The position numbers were made by a program, and so were the translations under genes. From positions 1-64,000 of the forward strand of contig JBQTHV010000014.1 in the NCBI GenBank assembly GCA_052389555.1: 64,000 bases of DNA, written 5' to 3'. How positions within the stretch are numbered: the stretch's first letter is position 1; each line of letters begins with the position of its first letter. The notes beneath the pieces are model-generated. The model had not been told where the DNA came from. It made no database searches and was given only the letters and a program-made list of their open reading frames with translations. This stretch comes from JABFSM01 sp052389555. GTDB lineage: Bacteria; Gemmatimonadota; Gemmatimonadetes; Gemmatimonadales; GWC2-71-9. Below are positions 13,963 through 23,234 of the stretch, in pieces.

Positions 13963-16089
13963 TTAGGGTGATACCGTCACGACGGTCTTCATGCCGGCTT
14001 CCAGGTGCTCCGCAATGTGGCAATGCAGCATCCAGCGGCCCGGGTTGGTGAGCTCGACCAGGAGCTCGATCACGCTGCCCACCGGGACCAGCACCGTGTC
14101 CTTCCACATGAGATTCTCGGTCCGCCGGCCGTTCACGGCAAGGACCAGGAATCGTTGCCCGTGCAGATGAATCGGGTGCGCCATCGGGTGGAGGGTATGG
14201 CGGTCGTTCACCAGCCGCAAGCGGACCAGATCGCCCACCCGGAATCGCCACCCGATCTCCTCGTTCTCCCGCCCGGTGGCAGTGTCGCGGAGCACCCACC
14301 CTACCTGGTCGGTGGTGGCGAGCCAGTCCATCATCGGCATGGTCCCACTCCACTCCACCGGGTTCACGAACAGGGTATCGAATCGGAGGAGCTGGACCAG
14401 CGGAAAGGGGAGTCCCCGGTCCCGAAGCGACAGCACGACCGTGGCGTCCGGAGCCCGGTCGTAGTGCGGCCGGTAACGCTCGATGTCCCGGCGGACGTCG
14501 TCGTGGGATCGCAGCCGGCGGAAATCTCCGGGCGGGCCGGCGGCCGGGTTTGGCTCGACCTCGACCGTCCCGAGGCTATCGACCTCCGGGAAGAAGCGGC
14601 CGAGCGTGTGGTCGATCGCCTGCACGTGATTGACCAGCGCAGTCCGACCGGGCCGCCCGAACTCGACGTCTACGATATACCGCTCGGCGGGCGCGAGGAC
14701 CACGCTCTCCACCCACTCCTCCCGTTGCGTCCGCCCCAAGTCGGCGCCCACCAGCTTCATCCGGGTGCCGGGAACCGAAACATTGAAGGTGCGGGTATTG
14801 GCCGCGTTGGTCAGGTAGAAGCGCACCACCTCGCCCTGGCGGACCCGGAGCCGGTATGACGAGGCCGGCTCACCGTTGATGAGGAAGAGGTTGCCGAAGC
14901 GGCCCATCAGGGCGTGGGTGGCGCGCTCGCTCCCGTGCGGGAACGCATCTCCCTGGGCATCGAGCAGCAGGTCGTCCAGCACGAGGACTTCTTCCCGGTC
15001 TGCCGGTCCATAACCCGCGCCCGCGGTTTCCCGCACCAGCAGGTTGCCGTACAGGCCGAGGTCCTGCTGGACATCCTCCCGATGGTGCGGGTGATACCAG
15101 TAGATGCCGGGATCGGGGAAATGCACCTCGTACCGGAAGGAGTCGCCCGGCGCGACCGGCGGCTGGGTCACGTGGGGCACCCCGTCCGACCGGTTGTCGA
15201 GCCGGATGCCGTGCCAGTGGATGCCGGTGGGCCAGGGGGTCCGATTCACGAAGCGCACCCGGATGGTCGCGCCCTGCGTGAGCTCGAGCAGGGGACCCGG
15301 CTGCTGCCCGTTGAAGCCGTACTGGAACAGGACCCTGGTTCCTAACACGCGCTTCACCGGGCCGGCTTCGAGCCGCAGGGAGTCGCCATCCTGGAGCCGG
15401 AGCAGGGAACGCCCCCGGACCGGCGGAGCCAGGGCGGCCGCACCGGAATCCGGAACCAGCGGCGCAGCGTTGGGGCCCAACCCCGCCAGGGCCGGCATGT
15501 ACATCGTGGAGGCCTGGGGATGCAGGGGCGGAATGGGCCAGCCGTTCGCATGGTGGATCGGGTGCTCCGGGGCCGGTACGGCGGCCTGGACCAGATGGGG
15601 CGCGCCGAGCCGCATGCTCGGGGAGAACCCGCGCAGGACGTACCGTCCCGAGGGGCGCGTCACCTGCGGGTTAGGTTCAACCGAGACAAATACCACGAAG
15701 CGGTTGAGGGCGATCTCTCCCACCGGCACGGCGCCCCGGCTGCCGGGAGGCAGCTCGCCCAGCCGGATCATGGGTGCGAGCGCCGGCGGCGCGGCCCACA
15801 CCACGAACGTCGTGTAGGGCCCCAGGGAGCCCGGGTTAGGCAGGGAATCGGCGGAGACCAGCAGGGTGTACCGGTGGACCCCCTCCCGGGTCACCGCCGC
15901 GGTGAACGGCGAGGGCGCCGGCCGGAGCTCGGCGGTGCCGCTGAACCGCCGGAGCTCGGGGGTGCCGATGAGCTCGATGGTGTAGAGGTCGGGGGCGGGC
16001 GACTGGGCACACAAAAGGTAAGAGGTAAGAGGTAAGAGGTGAGAGAGAAACGATCTCCGACTCTTCCTCGTCGACCTCTCACCTCTCAC
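13963..16089 (-). CDS. Exported multicopper oxidase
   Basis: 708 residues. All four copper motifs are present: GIHWHGIRLDN, YWYHPHHREDVQQDLGLYG, HPMAHPIHLHGQRF and WMLHCHIAEHLEAGM. The His-Cys-His set and a downstream Met support a type-1 site, so it should couple substrate oxidation to reduction of O2. An N-terminal about 200-residue extra beta region precedes the first cupredoxin domain. The leader (SHLLPLTSYLLCAQ) is encoded by the 7-bp repeat at 16013-16050, so the true start is uncertain. GTG or ATG codons inside the repeat are the only choices. Confidence 0.92.
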   Translation of the reverse strand: MRGERSTRKSRRSFLSHLLPLTSYLLCAQSPAPDLYTIELIGTPELRRFSGTAELRPAPSPFTAAVTREGVHRYTLLVSADSLPNPGSLGPYTTFVVWAAPPALAPMIRLGELPPGSRGAVPVGEIALNRFVVFVSVEPNPQVTRPSGRYVLRGFSPSMRLGAPHLVQAAVPAPEHPIHHANGWPIPPLHPQASTMYMPALAGLGPNAAPLVPDSGAAALAPPVRGRSLLRLQDGDSLRLEAGPVKRVLGTRVLFQYGFNGQQPGPLLELTQGATIRVRFVNRTPWPTGIHWHGIRLDNRSDGVPHVTQPPVAPGDSFRYEVHFPDPGIYWYHPHHREDVQQDLGLYGNLLVRETAGAGYGPADREEVLVLDDLLLDAQGDAFPHGSERATHALMGRFGNLFLINGEPASSYRLRVRQGEVVRFYLTNAANTRTFNVSVPGTRMKLVGADLGRTQREEWVESVVLAPAERYIVDVEFGRPGRTALVNHVQAIDHTLGRFFPEVDSLGTVEVEPNPAAGPPGDFRRLRSHDDVRRDIERYRPHYDRAPDATVVLSLRDRGLPFPLVQLLRFDTLFVNPVEWSGTMPMMDWLATTDQVGWVLRDTATGRENEEIGWRFRVGDLVRLRLVNDRHTLHPMAHPIHLHGQRFLVLAVNGRRTENLMWKDTVLVPVGSVIELLVELTNPGRWMLHCHIAEHLEAGMKTVVTVSP

Positions 16090-16131
16090 TTCTCACCTCT
16101 CACCTCTTACCTCTCACCGCTCACCTCTTAC
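16013..16131. repeat. Inverted pair of 7-bp tandem repeats (GGTAAGA / TCTCACC)
   Basis: The left arm (16013-16050) repeats GGTAAGA and GGTGAGA about five times. The right arm (16073-16131) repeats TCTCACC/TCTTACC about eight times. The arms are mutually complementary and can form a long hairpin. The left arm encodes the multicopper oxidase leader, and the right arm supplies the TAA stop of the upstream amidohydrolase gene. Confidence 0.9.
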
Positions 16132-19100
16132 GGCTTCACCCCCGCCTGGGTTCGCTCGGGCCCCAGCTTGCTCCAGGCCTGGGTACTCAGCGCACGCTCT
16201 CGCGGATAGATCTCCTTGAGCGTCCCGCCTTCGTAGAGCCGGCCGTTCTTCATCACGTATCGGAGCTGCCCGACGTTCCGCAGATCGGCCAGCGGGTCGG
16301 CGTCCACCACCAGCAGGTCGGCCAGCTTGCCGGCCTCGATGCTGCCGATATCGGTGCTCAAACCGATTGCCTCGGCGCCCAGAATTGTTGCAGCGCGCAG
16401 CACGTCATGCGGTTTCGCCCCGCCCGATCCCATGGCCCAGAGCTCCCAGAGGTATCCCACCCCTTGGATCTGCCCATGGCTTCCCACCGCTACCCGGGCG
16501 GTGTCCTCCAGCATGCGCTTCACGAACTGGGCGTGCTTGGGGAACACCTGCTCCTCGTCCAGCGCCCAGAACCCGCGCCGGCGGGTTCGCAGGTCGATGC
16601 TCTCCTCCGGAACGAACCGGCGCAGCTTGGGATCGTCGTGCACCTCCTCGTGCTGGTAGTAGTAGTTCTCCGCGAAGGGGCCCCCGTAGGAGACGATCAG
16701 GGTCGGGCTGTTGGTCGTCTGGCTCGCCTTGAAGACCTTCACCACGTCCTCGTAGATCGGTGCAACCGGCAGCGCATGCTCGACGCCCGAGTAGCCATCG
16801 ATCACGTGGGTCAGGTTGAGCCGGAAGTCGAGGCCGCCCTCGGTGGTCGGCATGAGGCCCAGGTGCCGGGCCGCCTGGATGATCCACTGCCGTTGCTGCC
16901 GGTTGCCGCTCATGTACATCTTGAGCGTCTTGGTGTCGTAGTAGTGGCTGTAGCGTTTGAGCACGCTCACTGCATGGGCCGAGTCGCGGATGTTCTCACT
17001 CAGGAACACGCCGGGCCCGGTCGAGTAGATGCGAGGGCCGACCATCTCGCCGATGGCGACGCGGTCCTGATAGCTCAGCACGTCGGTGGAGCCGGTTTGC
17101 GGGTCGCGGGTCGTGGTAACGCCAAAGGCCAGCGTGGCGAGATACTGCCACGCCTGCCGGGGATGGATTTCCGGCACCAGCCACTGGGGGTGATAGTGCG
17201 TATCGATGAAGCCCGGGAGAATGGTCTTGCCGGAGACATCGATGATGCGCGCGCCGGCCGGCACGGTGACCGAATCGCGCGGCCCCACCCCGACGATGCG
17301 CTCGTCGGTGATGACGACATCGGCATTCTCGATGACCTGGTGGCCTTTCATCGAAACCACCCGCGCCCCGCGCAGCACTACGCTGCCCCCCGGGACGTCC
17401 CGCGGCATCCGCACCACGACCCGTTGCTCGGCGGGTTTGTAGGTGGTCGTGTCGGCCCTCAGGCTATCGAGGCCGGCCCGCACCGAGTCCGCATTATTGC
17501 GCATGGCCAGGGCCCGCGCCCGGATCCGGTCCGCAGCTTGAATCAGGGAATCGGCCCGGGCCTGGACCGAATCGGCGAGCAGGCGGGCCAGCCGGGCGCG
17601 GAGCGAGTCGGGAACCGCCGCAGCGGCGCGGGTCAGGCTGTCGACCGTCCGCCGGGTCGTGCGCAGCGTGTCCAAGAGGTGCCTAACCCGCAACGCCCGG
17701 CCCACCGTGGCGCGCTGCTCGCGCTGGGTGCTGTCTTCGATCGCCCTCACCCGGGACAGATCGTAGGTCAGGAACGCATTCCCGATGGCCCAGTGAACCC
17801 GGTTGCCGTCGGCGCTCCACGAGGGGAACTCTCCCCCGATGTCGGTCAGCTGGCGCACCGTGACCGGCGCAGCCTGCGGAGCCGCGACCGAGATGACCGG
17901 GACCGGCCCCCCGACCTCCGGAATGTCGACCACATAGAGGTGATTGCCGACCTGCGCCACCGCGCGGCCGCCCCGGGGCGAAATCATGACGAGATCCGCC
18001 GGCGGCGGAGCGCCCGCCTCGGCGGGTTGGGCGCCGGATTGCTCGTCGGCAAAGACCGGGAACACCCGCCGGGGCATCACTTGCCAGGGCTCCGGATGGG
18101 GGTTCGCTCCGATCGGCGGCGGCGCGCCGCGCACCTGGAGGTGCTGCTTGACGTCGGTACCATCCCACCGGAACGAGACCAGTCCTTCCGAGAAACTGTA
18201 GGCGTAAATGCGTTCCGGCTGGTCCCCCCGGAAATGGGCCATGTCCCGGCTGCCGGTGGGAGCGATCAGGGTGACCGCGCCGCCGGCGGCGGGGACCCAC
18301 ACGAACTCGCCACCCAGAGGGCCAAAGAAGACATCGGGCGCGCGCTTGAGATCGCGGGCCGCACCGCGAGTAGCCACGAGGCGCCGACCGTCGGGCGACC
18401 ACGCGAGGTTGTAATACAGCGCCGCGTCGCGGGTTAACTGCTGCGGTGGTCCGTTGCCGCCGGCCCGCGCGCGCATGATGTGCCCGCCGGCGGAATCGTC
18501 CCAGGTCACCCACGCCACCCAGAGACCGTCCGGCGACCAAACCGGATGGTACTCACCGGCGTCCGCGCTGGACACGCGCTTGGTGGTGCCGGTTGCCAGA
18601 TCGCGGACCCAGAGCCGGTCGAACGCGGTGAAGACGACTCGCTTCCCGTCGGGCGATACGACCGGGTGCCGGATTTGCCTGGCAGTGACCAGCGCGGCGG
18701 TATCCACCCGGTAGCGGAACTTCACTTCCGGGCCGATGTCCACCGACACGGGGGCCTCGAACGGGATCTTCGTCGCGGCGCCGCTGTCGGTCGGAACTCT
18801 CCAGATCTCGCCTCCATAGGAGATCACGAGCGCCCTGGAGTCGGGCGTGAAGCTGTAGCCCGGCAGCACGTCGAGAGTCGCGCGCGACTCCATGTCGTCC
18901 CGCTGGATCGGGTACGCCAGCCAGCGCTCTTCCCCGGTGGCCAGCTCGCGGATCCGAAGCCCGGTCTCGGCGTTGTAGCGGGTTCCGTAGACCAGCCACT
19001 TTCCGTCGGGAGAGATGGCGGGCCGGAAGCCGGATCCGTAGCGCGTCGTCATGAGCGCCGAGGTGCCCCGCTGCCGGTCATACACGTACAGCTGGTACTG

Positions 19101-19793
19101 CGGGAACCCGGCGTTGTACTGCCATTCGCCGAAGCGCCCCGAGAACCAGATGTAGCGCCCGTCCGGCGTGGGCGCCGGACCGGCGTTCCGGAAGGTCGCG
19201 GGGTCCCGGATGACCGGGAGCGGGCTCCGGCGCTTCACGTTATAGAGGAGGAGCTTGGCCGCGCCTCCTAACCCGCCGGAACGGGCCACGACGATATGCT
19301 CGCCGTCGGGCATCCATTCGGGCGACTGGTACGCGCTGGTGTTGCCCTGGGTGACCTGCAGGGTATCGGTGTAGTCGAGCCGCAGGACCCAGACGTTGTC
19401 TCCGCCGCTTCGGTCGGAGACGAACACGACGGACTGGCCGTCCGGACTGAAGCGCGGCTGCGCATCGTACCCCATGCCTTCGGTGATCCGGGTCGCCTTC
19501 CCCCCGGCGATCGGCATCGTGTAGAGATCGCCCAGGAGATCGAACACGATCGTCTTGCCGTCCGGGCTCACGTCCACCGACATCCAGGTTCCCTTGGTCG
19601 CCGTGAAGGTCGCCTTGCGCGCCGCCGCGAGCGGAAGCGGCCGAGCCGGCGGCTGGGCCCCGGGCGCTCCCGCCGGCGGCTGAGCAGCGAGCGTGCCCGC
19701 TCCGACGGTCATCGCCAGGAGCAGGACCAGACTGACGACTGAAGACTGACGACTGATAGCTGATAGCTGATCGCTGATAGCTCTCCGTCTCAC
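16128..19793 (-). CDS. Exported TolB/PD40-propeller amidohydrolase (copy 2)
   Basis: About 1221 residues from GTG 19793, which overlaps the upstream stop as GTGA. After a signal peptide (SLVLLLAMTVGAGTLAAQ), residues about 45-690 carry repeated xxxSPDGKxxxF blades of a TolB/WD40-like propeller. A helical linker rich in R/D/S follows. Residues about 800-1200 form an amidohydrolase barrel with GFIDTHYHPQW (HxH) and an IEAGKLADLLVVDADPL ending. It probably acts on peptides or peptide-like substrates outside the cytoplasm. The leader's charged part (RRRAISDQLSAISRQSS) comes from a 7-bp repeat. A much longer upstream open frame is only an out-of-frame read of the neighbour. Confidence 0.9.
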   Translation of the reverse strand: MRRRAISDQLSAISRQSSVVSLVLLLAMTVGAGTLAAQPPAGAPGAQPPARPLPLAAARKATFTATKGTWMSVDVSPDGKTIVFDLLGDLYTMPIAGGKATRITEGMGYDAQPRFSPDGQSVVFVSDRSGGDNVWVLRLDYTDTLQVTQGNTSAYQSPEWMPDGEHIVVARSGGLGGAAKLLLYNVKRRSPLPVIRDPATFRNAGPAPTPDGRYIWFSGRFGEWQYNAGFPQYQLYVYDRQRGTSALMTTRYGSGFRPAISPDGKWLVYGTRYNAETGLRIRELATGEERWLAYPIQRDDMESRATLDVLPGYSFTPDSRALVISYGGEIWRVPTDSGAATKIPFEAPVSVDIGPEVKFRYRVDTAALVTARQIRHPVVSPDGKRVVFTAFDRLWVRDLATGTTKRVSSADAGEYHPVWSPDGLWVAWVTWDDSAGGHIMRARAGGNGPPQQLTRDAALYYNLAWSPDGRRLVATRGAARDLKRAPDVFFGPLGGEFVWVPAAGGAVTLIAPTGSRDMAHFRGDQPERIYAYSFSEGLVSFRWDGTDVKQHLQVRGAPPPIGANPHPEPWQVMPRRVFPVFADEQSGAQPAEAGAPPPADLVMISPRGGRAVAQVGNHLYVVDIPEVGGPVPVISVAAPQAAPVTVRQLTDIGGEFPSWSADGNRVHWAIGNAFLTYDLSRVRAIEDSTQREQRATVGRALRVRHLLDTLRTTRRTVDSLTRAAAAVPDSLRARLARLLADSVQARADSLIQAADRIRARALAMRNNADSVRAGLDSLRADTTTYKPAEQRVVVRMPRDVPGGSVVLRGARVVSMKGHQVIENADVVITDERIVGVGPRDSVTVPAGARIIDVSGKTILPGFIDTHYHPQWLVPEIHPRQAWQYLATLAFGVTTTRDPQTGSTDVLSYQDRVAIGEMVGPRIYSTGPGVFLSENIRDSAHAVSVLKRYSHYYDTKTLKMYMSGNRQQRQWIIQAARHLGLMPTTEGGLDFRLNLTHVIDGYSGVEHALPVAPIYEDVVKVFKASQTTNSPTLIVSYGGPFAENYYYQHEEVHDDPKLRRFVPEESIDLRTRRRGFWALDEEQVFPKHAQFVKRMLEDTARVAVGSHGQIQGVGYLWELWAMGSGGAKPHDVLRAATILGAEAIGLSTDIGSIEAGKLADLLVVDADPLADLRNVGQLRYVMKNGRLYEGGTLKEIYPRERALSTQAWSKLGPERTQAGVKP
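19727..19790. repeat. 7-bp tandem repeat (ACTGACG / GCTGATA)
   Basis: Reads (G)ACTGACG ACTGAAG ACTGACG ACTGATA GCTGATA GCTGATC GCTGATA GCT, about eight units on the plus strand. It is translated on the minus strand as the n-region of the signal peptide of the 16128-19793 gene. Confidence 0.9.
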
Positions 19794-22700
19794 TGCGCAC
19801 CTCCTCCCACCCGAATCCCTGCCGAGACCGCCGGCGCGAAGTGGCGCCACAGCTCGTCGGTGGCAGGCCGTTGTCGAGGCCAGATCTCGTTCAGGGTTTC
19901 GCCTTCGTACAATCGGCCGTTCATCATCACGTACCTGATAGAGTTGGTGTTGCGGATGTTCTCGAGCGGGTTCGCATCGAGCACCTGGAGGTCGGCCAGT
20001 TTCCCGGGCTCGAGGGAGCCGAGATCCTTTCCCAGCCCGATGGCTCGAGCCCCGAGGATCGTGGCCACTCGCAGCGCGTCGTGGGTACTCATCCCGCCGC
20101 TCTGCACCGACCAGAGTTCCCAGTGGTAGCCCAGGCCCTGGAGCTGGCCATGGCTGCCGATCCCCACATTGCCGCCCCCTTCCACCAGCTCCTTGAGCCA
20201 GCCGGCGTGCTTCGGGAAGGCGTACTCGTCGCGACGGAACCAGGAGCCCGGCCCCGGCCGGGAGTCCACCCGGCGCGCCTTCCAGTCGAGCTCTTCCTTG
20301 GGCGTGAAGTGGGTGAGCTTTCGGTCTCCCACCACATTCTCGTTGGTGTAGTAGAAGTGCTCGGCCCAGGGTCCCCCATAGGAAACCAGCAACGTGGGCG
20401 TGTTGGTGGTGCCCGACGTCTTGAAGAGCTCGACCACGTCGTGATACGCCGGAATGATCGGGAGGGTGTGCTCGATGCCCGAATAGCCGTCCATCGCGTG
20501 GGTCATGTTGAGCCGGTACTCCAACCCTCCCTCGGTGGTCGGCATCAGCTTGAGCTCGCGCGCCGCCATGATCAGGAGCTGGCGCTGCCGGCGATTCCCG
20601 GTCATGTACATCTTGAACGTCTTGGTATCCCAGTACTCGCTGTAGCGCCGCAGAATGTTCCGCGCGTGGGCCAGGTCCTTGATTCCCTCGGTCCAGAACA
20701 CCCCGGGTCCGGTCGAATAGACCCGTGGTCCCGGCATGTGCCCCCCTTCCACCCGATCGGCGTAGACCAGCACGTCGGTCGTGGCGGTCTGGGGATCCCG
20801 CGTCGTCGTCACCCCGTAGGCCAGGTTGGCGAGGTAGATCCACGGTCTGGTCCAGTGGAGGCCCCAGAGATTCCACATGTGGGAGTGGGTATCGACGAAG
20901 CCGGGAATGATGGTCTTCCCGCTCACGTCAATGACCCGGGCGTCGGCGGGAACCGGGACACTGCCCCGGGCCCCCACGGCCACGATCCGGTTGTTGCGGA
21001 TCACCAGGTCGGCGTGCTCGATCACCTCGTTCCCCCGCATCGTGATTACCCGGGCGCCCCGCAGCACCGCGGTGCCCTGCGGGGTATCCCGCGGGCTCAT
21101 AACCCGCAGCCGGACCTCTTCCGGCCGGTAGCTCGTGTCCGCCTCGGCGCGATCGAGCCGGTAGGTGACGAACGCGTTCCCGATGGACCAATGGACCGTC
21201 CGCCCGTCGGCGCCCCACACCGGGAATTCCCCGCCGATATCAGTGAGCCGGCGGACCGGCATCTGGGCGCTGTCGGGAACGGTGACCAGGACGGTGGGAA
21301 CCGCTCCGCCGGTCATCGGGACGGTGACCACATAGAGGTCCCGGAGGACCACGGCGAGCGCCTGGTCGCCCCGGGGGGCCATCATGACCAGCCCGGCCGG
21401 GGTCGAAGGGATCTGCGGCTCGCGCTCGAAATCCCGCGGCATCGGGATGTCGGACGTATCGGAGGGCGCGGCGAACCGGTAGGTCATGGCACTGAAGGGG
21501 AGCCGCCAAACAACCCGCAGGTGGCGCTTGATATCGGTGCCGTCCCATCGCATTGAGCTGACTCCCACCGCCGGCAGTCCCTGGAAGGGTGGCGGAGGCG
21601 GTTCGCCGGGAAGTGAGCCATACACGTAAATCCGCTCGGGATCGGTGGTGAAGTGCGGGCGGGTGCGGCCCGCCGTCGGCGCGACGACCGTCACCTCCCC
21701 GCCCGCGGCGGGAACCCAGACGAACTCCGAGCCGACCCCAGCAACGAACGGATCGTAGGCTTCCCGGAGCTCCCGCGCGGCCGAGCGAATCGCCACGATC
21801 CGTTTGCCATCGGGTGACCAGGCAAGCTGCCGGTAGTAGCCAGGGATCCGGGTGAGCCGGACCGGCGTGCCGCCAGCCGCATTAACCCGCATGATATGGG
21901 TCTCCCGGTCGTCCCAGGCCACGTACGCGATCGCGGTGCCGTCGGGCGACCAGGTCGGGAAATACTCGCCCATCTCCTGGGTGGTGAGCCGGCGCGGGGC
22001 GCCGTTCGGCAGGTCGGCAACGTAGAGACGGTCGAGCGCGGTGAAGGCGACTCGGCGGCCGTCGGGGGAGGGAACCCCATCACGGATTTGCCTGGCCACG
22101 AAGGTCGGAGTGGTATCCACCGGATACTCGAATCTGACTTCCGGCCCGACTGCCACTTCCGCGTTCACGGTGAAGGGGATCTTGCTTGGCGCAGCTCCGT
22201 CGATCGGGACCCGCCAGATCTCCCCTCCATAGGAAATCACGACGGCCCGCGAGTCGGGCGTGAAGGCATAACCCGGTAGGACGTCCATGCTGGCCACCGA
22301 TTCCTGGTCGTCGCGCTGAATCGGGAAGGCGAGCCAGCGTTCCTCGCCGGTCGCGAGCTCGCGGAGCACCAGGCCGGTCTCCGCATCGTGGCGCGATCCG
22401 TAGGTAAGCCACTTGCCGTCGGGCGAGAGCGCCGGCCGGAACGCGGAGCCGTAGCGCGACGTCATGGTGGTGCGAGTCCCCGCTTCCCGGTCATAGACCG
22501 CGAGCTGGAACTGGGGGAGCAACGCGTTGTACTGCCAGGTTCCGTTCCGCTGCGCGAACCAGACGTAGCGGCCGTTGGGACCGAAGGCGGCGCCCAGCAT
22601 CCGCAAGCCGCCCGGTCCCGCCGTCAGCTCGAGACCGCGGCCGCCCTTCACGTGGTAGAGCCAGAGGTGCTCGAGCGAAGTAGGGGTGCCTTTCGAGACG

Positions 22701-23164
22701 ACGACGTAGTTGCCGTCCGGGCTCCACTCCGGCGAGAGATAGACCATGTCGTTGCCGGTGGTGAGCGGCCGCGGCTCGCCCCCGGTTGCGCTCACCAGCC
22801 AGACGTTCTCGTCGCCGCTCCGGTCGGACACGAAGACGATCTGTTTGCCGTCCGGGCTCCACCGCGGCTGCATGTCATGCGCGATGCCGCTGGTGAGCCG
22901 GGTCGCGATTCCCCCACTGATCGGCATCGTATAGAGATCGCCGAGTAGGTCGAACGCGATCGCCTGGCCGTCTGGACTCAGGTCCAGGGAGATCCAGGTT
23001 CCCTTGCTGGTCGTGAACCTGGCCCACCGGGCCGGCACGAGCGGCAGCCCCGCGTTGACGGTATCGGCCGGCGGTGGCCGGCGGGGCGACGATCCCGGCC
23101 CCGACGGAACCAGCAGGAGAGGAACGAGCAGTGGAACGACAGGGGAGAAGCGAAGCCAGCGCAT
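19790..23164 (-). CDS. Exported TolB/PD40-propeller amidohydrolase (copy 1)
   Basis: About 1124 residues from ATG 23164 (MRWLRFSPVVPLLVPLLLV leader). It has the same architecture as the next gene: SPDG-type propeller blades at about 50-680, then an amidohydrolase barrel with GFVDTHSHMW, GYSGIEHTLP and LEPGKLADLQVLDANPL. The two proteins align along most of their length (shared WLAFPIQRDD, DVLPGYAFTPDSRAVVISYGGEIW), so they are tandem paralogues. The main difference is a helical linker of about 90 residues present only in copy 2. They are cotranscribed with a 4-bp overlap, which implies coordinated export and perhaps partnership. Confidence 0.9.
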   Translation of the reverse strand: MRWLRFSPVVPLLVPLLLVPSGPGSSPRRPPPADTVNAGLPLVPARWARFTTSKGTWISLDLSPDGQAIAFDLLGDLYTMPISGGIATRLTSGIAHDMQPRWSPDGKQIVFVSDRSGDENVWLVSATGGEPRPLTTGNDMVYLSPEWSPDGNYVVVSKGTPTSLEHLWLYHVKGGRGLELTAGPGGLRMLGAAFGPNGRYVWFAQRNGTWQYNALLPQFQLAVYDREAGTRTTMTSRYGSAFRPALSPDGKWLTYGSRHDAETGLVLRELATGEERWLAFPIQRDDQESVASMDVLPGYAFTPDSRAVVISYGGEIWRVPIDGAAPSKIPFTVNAEVAVGPEVRFEYPVDTTPTFVARQIRDGVPSPDGRRVAFTALDRLYVADLPNGAPRRLTTQEMGEYFPTWSPDGTAIAYVAWDDRETHIMRVNAAGGTPVRLTRIPGYYRQLAWSPDGKRIVAIRSAARELREAYDPFVAGVGSEFVWVPAAGGEVTVVAPTAGRTRPHFTTDPERIYVYGSLPGEPPPPPFQGLPAVGVSSMRWDGTDIKRHLRVVWRLPFSAMTYRFAAPSDTSDIPMPRDFEREPQIPSTPAGLVMMAPRGDQALAVVLRDLYVVTVPMTGGAVPTVLVTVPDSAQMPVRRLTDIGGEFPVWGADGRTVHWSIGNAFVTYRLDRAEADTSYRPEEVRLRVMSPRDTPQGTAVLRGARVITMRGNEVIEHADLVIRNNRIVAVGARGSVPVPADARVIDVSGKTIIPGFVDTHSHMWNLWGLHWTRPWIYLANLAYGVTTTRDPQTATTDVLVYADRVEGGHMPGPRVYSTGPGVFWTEGIKDLAHARNILRRYSEYWDTKTFKMYMTGNRRQRQLLIMAARELKLMPTTEGGLEYRLNMTHAMDGYSGIEHTLPIIPAYHDVVELFKTSGTTNTPTLLVSYGGPWAEHFYYTNENVVGDRKLTHFTPKEELDWKARRVDSRPGPGSWFRRDEYAFPKHAGWLKELVEGGGNVGIGSHGQLQGLGYHWELWSVQSGGMSTHDALRVATILGARAIGLGKDLGSLEPGKLADLQVLDANPLENIRNTNSIRYVMMNGRLYEGETLNEIWPRQRPATDELWRHFAPAVSAGIRVGGGAQ

Positions 23165-23234
23165 ACGAAGCTCCGAGAGAACCAAATGGCAGACGCTTGA
23201 ATCCGGCAGAGCGTTGCGGCCGCAGGCTACAAAA

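Noticed and set aside
16013..16131. Possible CRISPR array in the heptamer repeats
   Set aside because: Units are 7 bp and directly adjacent with no unique spacers. There are no cas genes anywhere in the window.
19794..20876. Extension of the 16128 gene upstream to 20876 as a 1582-residue protein
   Set aside because: The first 360 codons are an out-of-frame read of the preceding paralogue. The signal peptide and GTGA overlap place the start at 19793.
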